A DNA stretch of 64,000 nt, from NCBI GenBank assembly GCA_008933995.1, contig WARS01000012.1, positions 9,349,001 to 9,413,000 on the forward strand. The letters are read 5' to 3'. Below the pieces are notes generated by a model. The model was not told where the DNA came from. It did not search any database and saw only the letters and a program-made list of their open reading frames with translations. Below are positions 35,701 to 62,945 of this stretch, one piece after another. A program made the translations under genes and the position numbers. Origin of the DNA: Datnioides undecimradiatus. Lineage: Eukaryota; Chordata; Actinopteri; Lobotiformes; Datnioididae. How positions within the stretch are numbered: the stretch's first letter is position 1; each line of letters begins with the position of its first letter.

Positions 35701-38700
35701 ATGTTGCAGGTGCTCAGTGTTAGCTGTTGAGTTTTTCCATTTGCTGATTTCAGCTTTTTTAGCTAGCAGCCGGAGAGCTAACAGGTTAAGCTAACTGTCT
35801 AACTACAACCACATCACATTCATTCTGTTTTCAGACTGTTTTTATATGACTGACTTTATTTGATCCGTGAATAATTGGCCCGCAGACAATGCTGCATTTA
35901 AACCAGGTGCTGTATTTTACATATTTTACTGTCTGTCTGTCCTTTGAGCACCGTTCCTCTCCCTCTCTCTCTTTCGTTGCCTCCTCTTCCCTCACATCAT
36001 CCTGAAGTCTCTAGCTGCCTCTGTCACCAGCTTCTACTTTGTAAGAGACTCAACTGGCAGACGGGAACCAGGCGTTCTCGCAGCTGAGAAACCTGCTCAA
36101 TCCTCTCAAGCCTTACACCTGGCACAGGAGCCGAGAAACCATTAAACTCTCTCCAGTGGCATCTCTGGCAATCCAGTGTGCGAGGTGTTGGCAATCCAGT
36201 GTGTGAGGTGTTGGAACAGTTGGAGTGAAAAATGGCAGTGCTGACTTTTTCTTCAGACACTTGTTTCCATCAAGTTACTTCTGCTGCATTGCCCAGCAGC
36301 TTCTAATGATTTCTTACTGTTTAACCTGACAAAGAGCTAATCGGTTAATATGAAATGGTTTTACCCAGAGCCTTTATTGGCAATGCTTTTCTTGTTTTTT
36401 CAATCTGATTAAGTCATTATGAGAGACTATTTTTATGAGAAAAGGGTATTTTGTCATGTAGATTATTACACTGGTGTCCTGGTGAATATAGTGGCGCATG
36501 TAGCAGCTAAGGAACCACATATTCCCCTCAGAAGTAGGTGGAGACCAAAGCAGAGCGTAAAGGAAAATCAATGTGGGAGTTGTACACATCAGGTTTACAC
36601 CAACAGTGTACAGTGAATACTAATGTCAGCTCACATCTGCTGAGTGTGTAAAAAAACAACTGTTTGTTAACAAGTTTAGCATATCACATTAGCATGTGAC
36701 AACATGTTTCCACTTCCCCCTAGTGGCCCCAAAAGCCAGTTAATGCAGGTTCTGAGCTGCGCTGCACACAAACAAGTGGAGAGTTAGTGTTGTCTTTGCA
36801 GCTTCATCAAAACTACCCTTATGGCTCAAAGGCAGGAACCAGTAAACTAATGCCAATGTTTGACATAGTAGACACGCACATGGACCCGCACACTCACCAC
36901 ATGCATAGAGGTATGGATTAACAAGCGCAAGCAGGCATGCACATACACACTAATGCACACGCAGTCCTGCATTTTTTAACCATGCTGCAAGCCCACACAG
37001 TGAAACTCTGCAAATGGGTGTCGCATGTTGTTCAGACGTGCATGTGCGAGGTAGACAACTGCTTTTGATTGAGAAATGAAATGTGTCTCTTCCCTCCTAA
37101 CAGTGTCAGGCTGTTTATTCACAATGGATTTCCTTTTTTTCGTTTTTTTGCTCTTTGAATTGGTGCAGCATGTTTTTTGGGGTTTTTTTTTGCTCCTTGC
37201 TTCTCTAACCCTTCCCTCCTTTCATCTTCTCCCAACATGTCATGAAGTCCTTTCTCTGCTTTTATCATTTCCCTCCATCTGTTGTTACATTTTCCTTTTC
37301 TCTCTCTCACTTTGATACGTACCAGGTCATCTGCAGACTAGAGGCAGCGTGTGGCTTGTGGCCATAGCTTTAGCGTTGTGTTGACACTGGGTGCTACGTT
37401 CGCTGTCAACATTTAACATGTTTAGACCATAACAGGTGCAAGCAACAGTTGCCTTCGGAGTTTATCTGATAGCAGAATCTGCAAAGATCATGCCAGTTTT
37501 TTTTTTCTCTGCATGTCTTCCGGTGCAGACTACCTCATCAGAAATGTGTGGGTGTGAAGTGAAGTGCAGTGGGTAGGGGTTTGAATACAGTGCGATTCAA
37601 AAGTGTCTTTCCCACAGGCCGCATATCATTCCACACTTAGCAGTAGCCTATGCCTGTCCATGAATCATCTTTTAATGACTTCCATGTGAGGCAGTTCTCA
37701 CCGTGAGAGAGATCAGACACTTTTTGATCACGCAAAACCAGGAGTGGAGGAGGTTTAGACGTGAATTTTAACTTGCTCCCCTTTTTTTGCCCTGGATTTA
37801 AGTTGCCAATTAAACTTCTCGTGCTTTGACAGCTGAGTAGTAGAGTAGAGAAATGACTGTGCTTAGAAGCAGACAAAGCCTGTAGGGCTGACCTCTGATC
37901 TGCTGATTGTGTGTGCTACTGTTTATCTCTGTGTGGTTAAGCAGCTTTTTTATGCTGTTCCCTTATTTATTAAGGCCAGTGGACCGTCTACCAGAGGAGA
38001 ATAATATCTTTCTGAAGCATATAAGCTTCACATTCAGTTCACTTTAATTTCAAAAAGCACTTTTTTAAAACTGTGTCTAACAACAGCCAAAACCCCCAAG
38101 ACATTAAATTTATCATAATGTAACAGCAGAAGAAGCAGCAAAAATTCATATTTGAGACACTGGAGTCATGACATGTTTGACAGTCTAGTCAAAAAATGTT
38201 CAGTTGGCTTTGTCTTTAAGCTCAGTGGCTGCATATTATGTCAGCAGTTAACTGACTAATCATTGCAGCTCTACGTATTTTATTCCTCATTACTGGTTGG
38301 ATCTATGCACGTAAATTCAGTTTTATATGCGCCAAAACATCTCCTGTTTACTTCTCTGTTTAAAATATGAAAATCTGAAATATGAAAAATATTAGATATT
38401 TGACATGTGAACATGTAGTTTGAACTCAACATCCTCAGTAACTGCAACAGTTTGTATCTTGTTCTCTTTACAAATGTAAGAAATGGTGAGCCGCGCTGAA
38501 TTGTGATCGTGACACAAAACCAGAAGCAACCCGTGGATTTATTTTTGGCTCAATTTCACAGATTGAAACTTTTTTGGATTCATAAACGAGAGGCTGCTTA
38601 TTGATAACCTGTCGCACCAGATGGTTTATTACAGAGAAACCATCTGGGAAGTTGTCCATGGAAACGGAGGACACTTTAAAAAATGTACTTGGCTGGTCAT

Positions 38701-41700
38701 TGGATGATCCATCTGTCCATCACCAGAAGTCAGAAAAGACTGACTTGCTACAGTAAGAAAAGCAGTGAAAAGAAGCCTTCAATGCTATTTTATGACACTC
38801 TCCAGTTTTAATATAAGAGATGCTATAGCAGCATCTATGCAAACCACTTTGGGCACCGCCACTGTTGACTTCAAACACACACTTTCTCAAGCGCCCGGTG
38901 CCATTAGTTCCTCATATGGCAGGGTTTCTTGGCTTGTGTGATCTTGTATGATCTTTTGATCTTGCGAAATCCAGCTGCCTGACGAGGCAAATGAAGCATT
39001 TAAATGAATTTGAACATCTTAGTGATAGTTCAGATTACTCTTTCCCAAGCTTTCCCCACTAACGTTTCACTTCTGCCCACTTGAACGTGTTTAACCTGCT
39101 GTTTATTGAACTGGATGAGCTAAATGAATCATGCATGGGCTTTTCTCATGCAGCCTTTTGCAAATAGCCGCATATAAAGATTACAGTTTACATACATGTA
39201 CTTTGTCATTTGCTCCTTGTGATATAAATATTTGAAATTCTTTCATTCATTTTTCACCAGCAAGTGCAGCAGAGGGACCCCGTATGTTGCATCACTGTAT
39301 GCCTTCATTAACAACCCTAACAACACAGTCATGAGCTGAACTCACCGACGTGATAGAAATGTGGGACAGATCATTCTCATGTCTGTCATGCTGCAGCAGG
39401 CAGAGGTGAGCGGGGTAAAACAGGATGCAAGGTACTTGGGCTCTTTACAGGAATGCAAGGTATTTCCTACCAACATAGTGATGCAGGCTGAACACAGGTT
39501 GCAGCACACAAGTAATCAGTGATCAACTGCAGAGTTTATCTTTGTGCATGTGAACTTGTTTCCTTTGGCAAGAAAGATAGGAAGTTGGACTGAGCACTGC
39601 ATAATGTCGCAGCATACCCACTGATGACTTCCCTCAAAGTCATCACGATCATATGCAGTATTGACAAAAACAGACAGTGTTTTATTATTTTTAGCTTGCG
39701 TTTAAGCATCAGTACGCCATTACAGTTATATTTATTGTCAATAAATCATACCAACAACTGACAAGAGATTGTATTTGATTTTACTAGACTTTTTAATGGC
39801 ACAGATGGAGATTCCTTTACAGAAGAGGGTGAGGGCACGTTTGAGAGTGTCTCACAATGGCAGATGGCTTAAGGACTAAAAAAGCAGATGGAAAAGAGCG
39901 CTTTGGAAATGTTTATCCTCTTCAGCAAAGTGAATGACAAAACCAATCGGCACCAGGGAGTGGACTGGGGCTACGGATAGGTTTGGGAGAAATACGGGAG
40001 TAGCTCTGCGGTGACAAAGATACTGGCTTGTCCGAAAGTGCAAATCAGCTTGATTACAATCCTTTTTTTGCATTTAATGCTCAAATGATGTCCTTATAAA
40101 AGTTACACATGCAGTAGCTTTAGGCAGCAGCTTCCTGTGTTTGTGGTTTTGCATGTGTAAGCGGGCACTGGTGTCAGCGCCCCTGGGCCACCGATGCGAG
40201 TCGAGGCGTAGCAGCGCAGTGGCCGATTGACTAATGAATTGCTCACTCTGCCATAATCTGTGGTAACGAGATGAAAGACAGGCACCGTGAAACAATCAAA
40301 GCGGTGTTTAGACAGATGGCTTCAACTCATTAAGTGTGACCCTGTCAGTGGATTGTGGAGAATCATCAAACCCTTTAAATGAAAGACTGGCATTTGAATT
40401 AGTGTGGTGTTGTGTGCAGTCAGTGGCTGTTGTCTGATGTCTGAATGATTTCAGGAACAGTTGATAACGTGGAGTCCCAAAGCCTGAAGAGGGAGGATTT
40501 GGATGAAATATTGGTTGTGACAGACCTGCTGTGATGTTTTCTCTGCTGATGCCATTGAGCATGTATTGTTTGCCTTTCAGAGATTTCCAGAACTGACATA
40601 CTGCTCCTGTAGCGGCAGATGTTTAAACATTTGTTAGTGTTTGTTTGTATAGGCAGCAGCAGATTACACACACACGTACTACCGCAACTCTCGGCAAACA
40701 GAAAGGAAATGACCTACTGTGGTATTACTGTAACATCTGGCACTGATGAGAACCCAGAGCGTACATGGTCCTAAGGTGGGTGAGGGGGGTGGAGGGTGAA
40801 AGCATAACTCACTGTTAATCTATGTGACCTACTCGTGCTTTGTTACATCATTGCAAACAGAATGATGGAGAAAAAAAATGGACATGAACATTTTTTAGAA
40901 GCTTCCAGAGGATTTTTTTTTTTGGTATGATCTTTAAACCAGATGAACTCATAATTTCTCCTCAAAACAGGAGCTTTAGATTTATTTCTTTATGCCAAAA
41001 TGAGTTTCTGAGTATGGGCCCTTCTCTGCCCACAGGAAGCAATGAATTAGAACTGAAGAGAAAAATGTTTTTCCTTTGTCACAAAGCATCACCGCGGAAA
41101 ACATGAGTGTGTTGTGTGCAGTTCACTGACTTCACAGTGCAGAATTACTGGATATTTAAAGTTAAAATATCCTTAAATTGCTATTTAAATGGATAGTTTG
41201 ACATCTGGAAAATTACATTTATCATTAGAGTTAAATGAGAAGATTGGTACCACTCTTACATCTGAAGACTGAATATAAAGCTGCAGCTTGAGACTGATTA
41301 CCCTAGCATAAAGAATGGAAGCAATGGGAAACCGCTAGCCTAGCTCTGTTCAAACAAACAAACAAACAAAGACTCTTGTTAAACCGTTAACTAGAGTTGC
41401 ACACAATTTTCGAACTGTGAAGATAGTGAATCTTGTTACTTTTGCACCTTTGTGGTCACTATGGCTACATGAGGCAAAAACATCAGTCAACTGACTCACT
41501 AATATCTGTATATAGCATAATACTCATTGTTAATTAATGTTTGTGAACATTAGCCTCAGTACGCCGCTGGCTGTACCAGACCTAGTTGGGCTGCAGCATC
41601 AGTGTCTTCAGCTGTGTTTTTCATTTGTAAAAGAAAGACTTGTTTCATCTTTTAAAAGTTACACTTTAAAGGAATGAGATATGTTAATTAGTGAACTTTG

Positions 41701-44700
41701 GAGAGGCTGGTTAGTGGAGCACATTCAAAACATGCACGCCAATTTAATGCTTGTTCTTTGACAAATGAAAATGGGACATTTAGTCCGCAGACATTGTAAA
41801 ACACTCTCATGTATGCACGCTCTTGCATAAAGGAATCAGTCAGTGCAGTGTGTTTACCAATGTAAAGTTCAAGACTTGAGCCTTCACCTGGAGCAAGCAA
41901 TTTTCTAGAGGCTGCAGCAGGTCAGTTCCCTTGACCAGAACCTCTGAAAGCACCATCCTGATAAAACCGTATTAACCTGAAAGTTAAAATGGACCCAGTG
42001 GTGCTGTTGTGCAGGTTGTAGTGCCTATTAGAGCAGAACAATGGCTGTAATAAAGTTCAAACCTACCTGGACCGTCTTAGCTTTAATCTTCTGCTGAATC
42101 CCCAACCAATTAACTTGGACATGCACTGGTAATTGTCAGTTTTACAGCAAATTCATCTTGGAGGGAGGAGAAAGGGCTGCTGCCTGCCACAGTAACCAAA
42201 GCTTTCTGACGTATTCTTGCTCATATTGAGCCGAGATAGATGTGTCAAAAATAAACAGATTTTGGCAGCTGCTGTTGCTCAATGCCAATATTCTGCAGGT
42301 TTGACTGAATAGGTTTAGACAGGGAAATCTGTAAAAGCAGCCTCAACCAACCCAAGAAACCTGATGGTTTTTTATCAGAATGATACTTGGCAGGCATGTA
42401 GTCAGATATTTTGCACAGAACCACAGATTAATTTCACTGTGCCATGTTCTAGTCTGCATTTACACTGAGTTTTAAAGAATTGCAAGTCATGAAATAGTTT
42501 ATTTATTGTAAAATAATCCAGCGGCATACTGGAAGGCTGCAAAAAGTTGGTCAGACATAATTCTGGCAGTACATTAAATGTTAAGCAGCAGAGTAAATGA
42601 AGCTGTCAGCAAAAACTAGTGAAAAGACAGAAAGAGAAAGAAGAGAGAAGTAGGAGGAGGAGGAGAGGATGAGGGGGAGAGATTTAGGGAATGAAAGGAC
42701 GCAGAGCAGAGATTAGGTTTGGGACTGCTTCACATAGAGATCCATTGAATATTAAAGCTTATTGACATGCAGTCGCAGTGAGTTTCCGTGCCACAGTGAC
42801 TGGGCGTCTCACCATCAAAGAGCAGAATCAGGGAGCAGTGTTGGGACAAGTCTTGCTTGGGTGCTGAGGGGTTGCCGTTGTTTTATTCTGCCTCGGCATG
42901 TCAGGAAATGTCACCCTATGTGAGGAGGATCCGATTACTCCGCTGCAAATCCGCTGCAGTCCCCTATAGGCACATCAGGCTGCATCACAGAAGGTCCACA
43001 TTTCCTGTGATACTTCTCAAATGGTAAAAGCTATTATTTGACATTTCAGACACCAGTCAACCTGGAGCGTGACCTGCGTCCTCAGACTGTTTAAAATTCA
43101 CTTTAACACATACTGAAACACACGCACGACCATTTCCTAATCGTTGGCTCGTGTTGGTTAGATGTTAAAGCCCAGTAGTTGACTCCCAATAGGACGGTTT
43201 TGTGAGCACAGTTGCTTTCACTTCTTCCACTTTGAGGATGATGATGTTGATGACACCATCACCATCAATATCGCCGTCCAATAAGGGCCTCTGTTGTCTG
43301 ACAGCAGGGCGATGTCATGTGGTGTACAGCGCAGGGATTACAGCCCCTAATCTGCCTGTCATGAAAACCCAACTAGAGGAAAAAAAGAGAGAGATCATGA
43401 TCACGGAGTAACAACTGGTGGATGCTGGAAACAAGATGAAAAAAGAGACTGATTCTGGACGACACGGCGTCTCTTCTTTAGCCGTATGGACAAGTGCAAA
43501 AAGCTAGCCGGGGAGACTGGCGCAAAAACTGTCAAGTGAGTGTTTATATACTGCGTGCGTGTGAGCGTATGTGCCGAATGCTGTACTGTATGAGTACATC
43601 TGAGTGTGTCTGAGCTTCTGTCAGCGTGCACACAGATGCTCAGCATCACCACCGCAGAATAAGCAAAGGATGTGGTTCTGGATTGTTCTGGTGGAGGTTT
43701 CTATTTGCAGGGGTGTGTTTATCCTCTGTGACCGTAAGAGAACACGAAGGCTTCCACATGTGACCACAGAGAGACCAGAACACTGACTCGGGCAGCTGAG
43801 GGGCAAAAGGAATGAGAAGTAGTCGGCTTTGTGTAACCTGCCTTTACGGCCTGTCTACATATGTGTATTTTTAAACATTATCTCGAGTGTCTCGACATAT
43901 GAATCCTAAAAATGACAATCTAGGAAGGAAATGCAACTTTCTGTCTCGTCAGGGCTCAGAGTTTGAACTGTTTAAATGTTTCTCTCCTTAGAGAGAGAGT
44001 CTACAGGCATGTCAGCTGATCTGCGAGGCTGCATTTAAGCACAGCAGAGCTTTGATCCGTCATGCACACAAAATGATGTTAAAAAGGTTTAATGTTTACC
44101 ATCCGCACCATCTTAGGGTAGCATGTTAGCATGCCAACATTTGATAATAAGCACTATATACATATATGCCTGAGGCTGATGGCAATGTCATTATTTTTGC
44201 AGTTATTTGGTCATAAACCAAACCTGATTTGACCTGATGATGACACTTGAGAAAAAAATCAATAGATCACCAATTTAGGATTCATGGATTTCTGATTTTC
44301 TCAGCAATCCATCCAACAGTTGTCAAGACATATCAGGATAAAAACAAAAATGTTAATCCAAACGCAACACTAGGAGGAAATCTAAGAGATCGTCAAGTTG
44401 GTAAAGGGCTTACCTAGAGAGTCTGTCAAGTAGTTATCTGGACATTTTAATGAAAACTTCATGGAGCTGAAGAAGAAGGAGAGGAAGAAGATTCACAGGA
44501 GAGTCAAGGGTATGAATAACTTTACTAAAGTAAGGTGATCACCAGAGATAGTTTCAAATTATTGCAATTATTCAATAACTCTATTACTACCCATTATATT
44601 TAGGGATTACACCTGTTTAATGTAAAAACCAAATAAAGGGCATTAAGTTAAAGATTTTGTTTTTTCTTGAGAATAAAATGAGTATCGAGCTTTAAACTCC

Positions 44701-47294
44701 AAATCTAAATTCACAATTTTGCACTGACATCAAGTCCTCACAGTGTCAAGTCTATTGTAGAAGCAAGAAATGCAAACATCCACACCCCAGTAACCTCAGT
44801 AGATCAGTATGTGATGGAACAAGCTGTGATGTGTTTGACAGCTTTGTTGAACCGCATGGGAACACATGCTCTTGCTCATGTTGCGCTACTACTCTCATAT
44901 ATAGCTGAGTAATCACACTTTTTATTTGTCCAAACACCCACTCTCTTTACTGAAAGCCACAAGTTCAGACCTGTTCTGTGGACATTGCTGCACAGCTTCC
45001 TGGGAAATGTAGGAGATCACTGTGTAATGATTAAAACAATATCATTTTTTGCCAAAAAGGCACAGAACCCAATTGTTTTGGACTAGCAAGACTGTCCAAA
45101 AGGAAATCCTTAAGGGAAAGTCTTTCCCTTACCATTTGTTGATGTGCAGAATTGAGCAGTTCTCCAGCTGCTGGTGTTGAATGACTTTCAGCTCGACACA
45201 CTGATTTGGCCAGGAGGGTTTGGCCAGAGGTCTGAATGTCGTCTCCAGCACCACGTATGATGGAGGAGATTATTGTTCAGCTAATGGCTTTATTACAAGA
45301 GTGGGGCGACTGTAATTTCACTCACAGCAATGAATCACTGAATGATTCACAGCTGAGATCCACAGGAGCTCCTCATTGGTGGTCTCACCAGAGCCACATG
45401 CAGATGTCCTATTATCCAGTAATAGTCCTTCCACTCCTGTTCAACGACTTCCACTTGGCCCAAGAGACATTTTTTCACGTTAAGTGTCGTTTTACTAAAG
45501 TCAATGGAGGGAATAAATTTGGGAAAAACCAATGTGAGGACAGATGACAAAGAGACGCAGACATGCTATAAAACTACCAATCTACAACAGACTTCACTGG
45601 AGAAAACCATTAATTCTTTTGCTACGTCCAGGGGACCAGTATTTGGTTAAATGGACTTCCAGGCTGCAGATAAATCAACACCTTTCTGCCTGAAGTAATG
45701 CAGCGAATGATGTATTTATTGAGACTGTGTCAGTGAAGATGTTGCTCCAACTCTGACTTCATTTATGAGATTGAATAGAATCAACATTTTTACATTAATG
45801 AGCTTAACAAAAGTAGTATTTGCTGCACGGGTGTCCCATTAAGCCATTAATCTCTTGCACGTTGGTCACTGTAAAATAACTTCACAGCCTCTTCAGTAAT
45901 GGTGGAATCCATGGAAATAACCTTTTTTTCAATACATGCAGCATGTCCACCATGTCTACACACATGTATCATGTCGTGAAAAGTAATCTTAGCAACAGTT
46001 ACCTCACTAGCGAACTAAAGCTGCAAATGTTAGTGTACAGAGCTACTGAGTGCCACTTTCAAGGTCAAGCATTTTCTTTGCTGACTATATTTTGTCGTGT
46101 TACGAAACATGTCAAAAAAAGGTGTTCTCACAGAATCACAGTCACTCTGAGGAGATGTGTGAAATCTCACTTATGCTAACACAGATTATGGTAATGTTAG
46201 TAACGTTAGCTCGTCCTACTCTTTTATTTGATCTACAACTTGTCAGTCCCTTCTCTTGTAAAGTTAAAAGTGAGACTTACAGTTTTCAAATAGGAGCGAA
46301 ACACACATGTAAGCTCATGCAAATGCATGTTTCTCATTTTAAAACAAGGGAGCTGGAGACATAGAAAGTCAGCTGGAGGCAGCAATTTAACGTAGTCATG
46401 AAGCTAATGCAATGTTAGCATAATAAGCAACCTAAAGGTAAAAATCTACCAGCTACAATTATCATTTCAGCTGGGTTAGCAAATTGCCCGCTTCTGTGTC
46501 TAGAATCTGTCTGAATCAACGACCCATTGTTTTAAAAATCAGCATGAATATCAAGTGGTGAATGTGCTGCCACTATAAGCTGCATGATGTGCTTTGTGAG
46601 AGCGGAGAGATCGGTCAATTGGACTGTGTGTTGGTCATTCAAGAGGCCTTATATACTTATTTTATATATACTTGGGTATTTTTAAAGTGGTTGTCGTGAA
46701 GCCTCAGCTCTGTCGTGAAGCCCCGTGAAGCTCAGATCTGCAATAAAGCATACAATGTGGCACTATTGACACAGTAAGCTGCAGCCTCTCCTGACAAACG
46801 CTGCAGCTTTAAAAATGCATAAGTCAACAATACTGATGAGCATCGTTTGTGTTGGCACTCCATATCGACAAGCATCACTATAAAAACTGCCTTACTGGCT
46901 TTCATAGAGAGGGAGAGATGCCTTGTTTATTCTCATACACCTTCCACTGAAACGGTTTAGCAGGAAAACCCCTTTCTCTCTCCAAATACCTTCCTTTAAC
47001 CATAAACCCATTAACCAGCAGCAGCAGGATAAGTGGAGGCTTTGGCTTATTATTTTGTGGCTTTCCTGCTGTTTTTGTGGCTCAGTTGTTCGATCTGTCA
47101 GGCTGAGCCCAACACCGCCTGCTATTATAGGTGGTCTGCTGTACCCAGACCACCTATCCTTTCTGTTCTGTCCCTGTTCACTGAGTTAAAGAAGCGAGCC
47201 TTAGCTATGAGAAGCCTAGCACCATCTTGTGGCTTTGGACCATAGCTGCATTGCAGCCCTTCCACAACTCTACTAAATTGCCAGCACAATGCAA

Positions 47295-47388
47295 GCTCCA
47301 GTGGCGCAATCGGTCAGCGCGCGGTACTTATAAGACAGTATCCTGCAGAGTGATGCCGAGGTTGTGAGTTCGAGCCTCACCTGGAGCA
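47295..47388 (+). tRNA. tRNA-Ile(UAU) with 20-nt intron, in rhbdf1 intron 1
   Basis: Intact 94-nt gene: paired GCTCCAG/CTGGAGC acceptor stem, A box TGGCGCAATCGG, anticodon TAT in a CTTATAA loop, and B box GTTCGAGCC. A 20-nt intron sits at the canonical site. TTTT begins about 5 bp downstream, a good Pol III terminator. It lies in the same orientation as rhbdf1, about 0.9 kb before its start codon. Confidence 0.95.
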
Positions 47389-48184
47389 GAGAAGTTTTAA
47401 GCTCGTGTGACAGATTAAAACCTCCGACATGTTGACAGCAGCTAGGAATATGAGATTATTCTGCTTGGATCAGAGCAGGCAGAACTGCATTGCTGAGATC
47501 AAATCAACTGCAGTGCAGCTTGTGCTTGTTGCATACATTGATATTGACATATTTGGCCACATTTTCATATTGTGAAATGATCGCCTCAGCCATGACCTTT
47601 TGAAATGACAGCATCAGCATTCGATTGAGTTTATTGAACAAATTAACAAGCTGTTGTTTAAAATATGCACATTAATAACACAAATATATATTTTTCATAT
47701 TATCAATTGGTAGTCAATTGGTCTAATGATACAGAAATGGTTAACATTTTTAAACATTCAGCAGATACGGTGTATCCCCAAAGTGCTTCTTGGTGCAGGG
47801 ACTGGAGGATCAGTAGGTGTGAATTGTGCTTCGAGTTGATGGTGTCACTCTGCCTTGTGATGCAGGATGTTTGAAGAAGACACTGAGGCTGTCTGGCTGA
47901 CTTGTGGCTTAAGCAGTTCCAGGCATTTGGTCCAGTCTGTCTCTGTCTGAGCCAACACCAGGCAGAGACATGGATTACTGTTGATTTTTGCGCACATTCT
48001 GTCCAGTGACTGTAATCACTCAACAAAGATGGTCAGTTTAGGCTTTTGGCTTTTGACAGTTGGATTTTATTTTTTATTTTTTTGCAGTCTGTCTGTGTGT
48101 GTTTTCACTGTGTGCGTTGTCCTACAAACCCCATTTCCTTTGCCCGTGTCGTCCAGCTGGCAGGCGTAGGGGGAGCTAGCGAGC

Positions 48185-61358
<13,174 letters not shown>

Positions 61359-61460
61359 GCTCCTGAACTGTCAGCCGGACACTGACGCCTGAGCGGCTCC
61401 GACATTTTGAAATGTTGGATGTTGATGAAGTTTGATATCGAGAACGGAGATTTCACCTGA

Positions 61461-61466
61461 AATAAA
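61461..61466 (+). terminator. rhbdf1 proximal polyadenylation signal
   Basis: AATAAA lies 103 bp after the stop codon of rhbdf1. Confidence 0.6.
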
Positions 61467-62446
61467 AAGCAGTGTTTTATTATTTCACGGGGACATATTT
61501 GTTTGACTGAATGAAGGCGATGCATGAGAGCCTTCAGGCACTTGGTTAAAACTTTCACCTGCATGGGAACAAAACTAACAATGTAAAGGTGTCTGAAAAG
61601 AACTAAGGATTGATTAATGTGTGATTGATCTCTAGCTGGGCTAATCAATGACCAGTCACACTGGAGGAGAGTTACAAAGACGGTTACTGCTCCTTTGTGG
61701 TAAAACACCCACCCAGACTTCTCAGCGCCCCCCAGTGGCCAAACGGAGGCGGTACAACCTGAGATTGCTGCAGTGGAGTTGTGTTTTTTTACTTTTTTTA
61801 CTGATGTTGTGTCCATTTTTCTGGATGTCATTAGAGTTAAAACTCGCCAAGAAATGAGACTCTAAAAAGCATGAATGTGCCTTACTGACACACACACACG
61901 CACACAGTCTTTTTGTGCCATGTATCAGTTTGTTTCAGCAGTGTCTGATGTTTTGGGTCCTGATTCTTAAAGGCAGCATGAGTAGGAGTTTCCAGGATTA
62001 ACAACAAAAAAAAACATGTGGCAGTGTCTGAATCTGCAGAGATCCTGTGATATCTTGCTGTCAGGATGGGCGTCAACCATTGGATAATTACTGTACAGGT
62101 GCCACACCCAAGAGGACGCTCTGAGCCGGAGAGGAGGGGCCAACTTTGAACGTTGTGTTTACAAACCGCACTTGAATCCTCCTTATTCTGCCTTTAAACA
62201 TCAGAAACTGCGTTTTCAAATGTGTTTTACTCCAGTATTTGGTGGCTGAAAAGCCACTTAGTTATTTTTTTTTTCCACCACAGCTTTTAATGCACTTAAA
62301 TCACAAACTGATCTTTTTTCTGTACTCACCCTGTGTTACATCAGTGCAGAGCACACCTGTATGTTAATCTGCTCCTTGTGAATAGCTGTTACTGAGACAA
62401 ATGTGTGTTTTTTTATTCAGTAAGGTGGCGTTTTAGCTACCTGACA

Positions 62447-62452
62447 ATAAAC
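62447..62452 (+). terminator. rhbdf1 distal polyadenylation signal
   Basis: A second AATAAA lies about 1.1 kb after the stop. If used it would give a long 3' UTR. Choice between the two is unknown. Confidence 0.5.
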
Positions 62453-62855
62453 GCAACAAGACACAGCCATGTTTATGTCTTTGTTTTCTTGATTGCATAG
62501 AACACACACCTTTGCAATACCTTAAATATCAAAATCCTCCATTAAATGCCTGCATTTATCATTTACTTCAGTATTACAAGAGATAATTCAAATCTTAATC
62601 TATTACAGACTGTTAAACTCTGATATTATACTCTTGCAGTTAAAAAAGTTTGTTTAACATAGGAAAGTGCTGAACAAACTAAAAACCGAAATGCCAGTGG
62701 GCTGTGGACAATGACTAGAGAAGAAAACATCAATGACTAGGGTCCAGGTTAAAGGTACAGCTCAGAAATAGTGACCTGTCCTGACATTTATTCCTGCAGC
62801 ACACAGCAGCTGGGTTCACTCATGCACATTCTTCAGGAAAAAGACACACAAACAA

Positions 62856-62945
62856 GCTCCAGTGGCGCAATCGGTCAGCGCGCGGTACTGGACAGTGACC
62901 TGCAGAGCAATGCCGAGGTTGTGAGTTCAAGCCTCACCTGGAGCA
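62856..62945 (+). pseudogene. tRNA-Ile(UAU) pseudogene, anticodon lost
   Basis: The 5' half (through CGCGCGGTACT) and the 3' half (from ATGCCGAGG) match the other copies. The anticodon/intron segment is four bases shorter and has lost TTATAA. The B box reads GTTCAAGCC with one change. If spliced at the old position the anticodon would read GGA, a serine-type triplet. Most simply this is a dead copy, though promoter boxes and acceptor stem remain intact. Confidence 0.85.
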
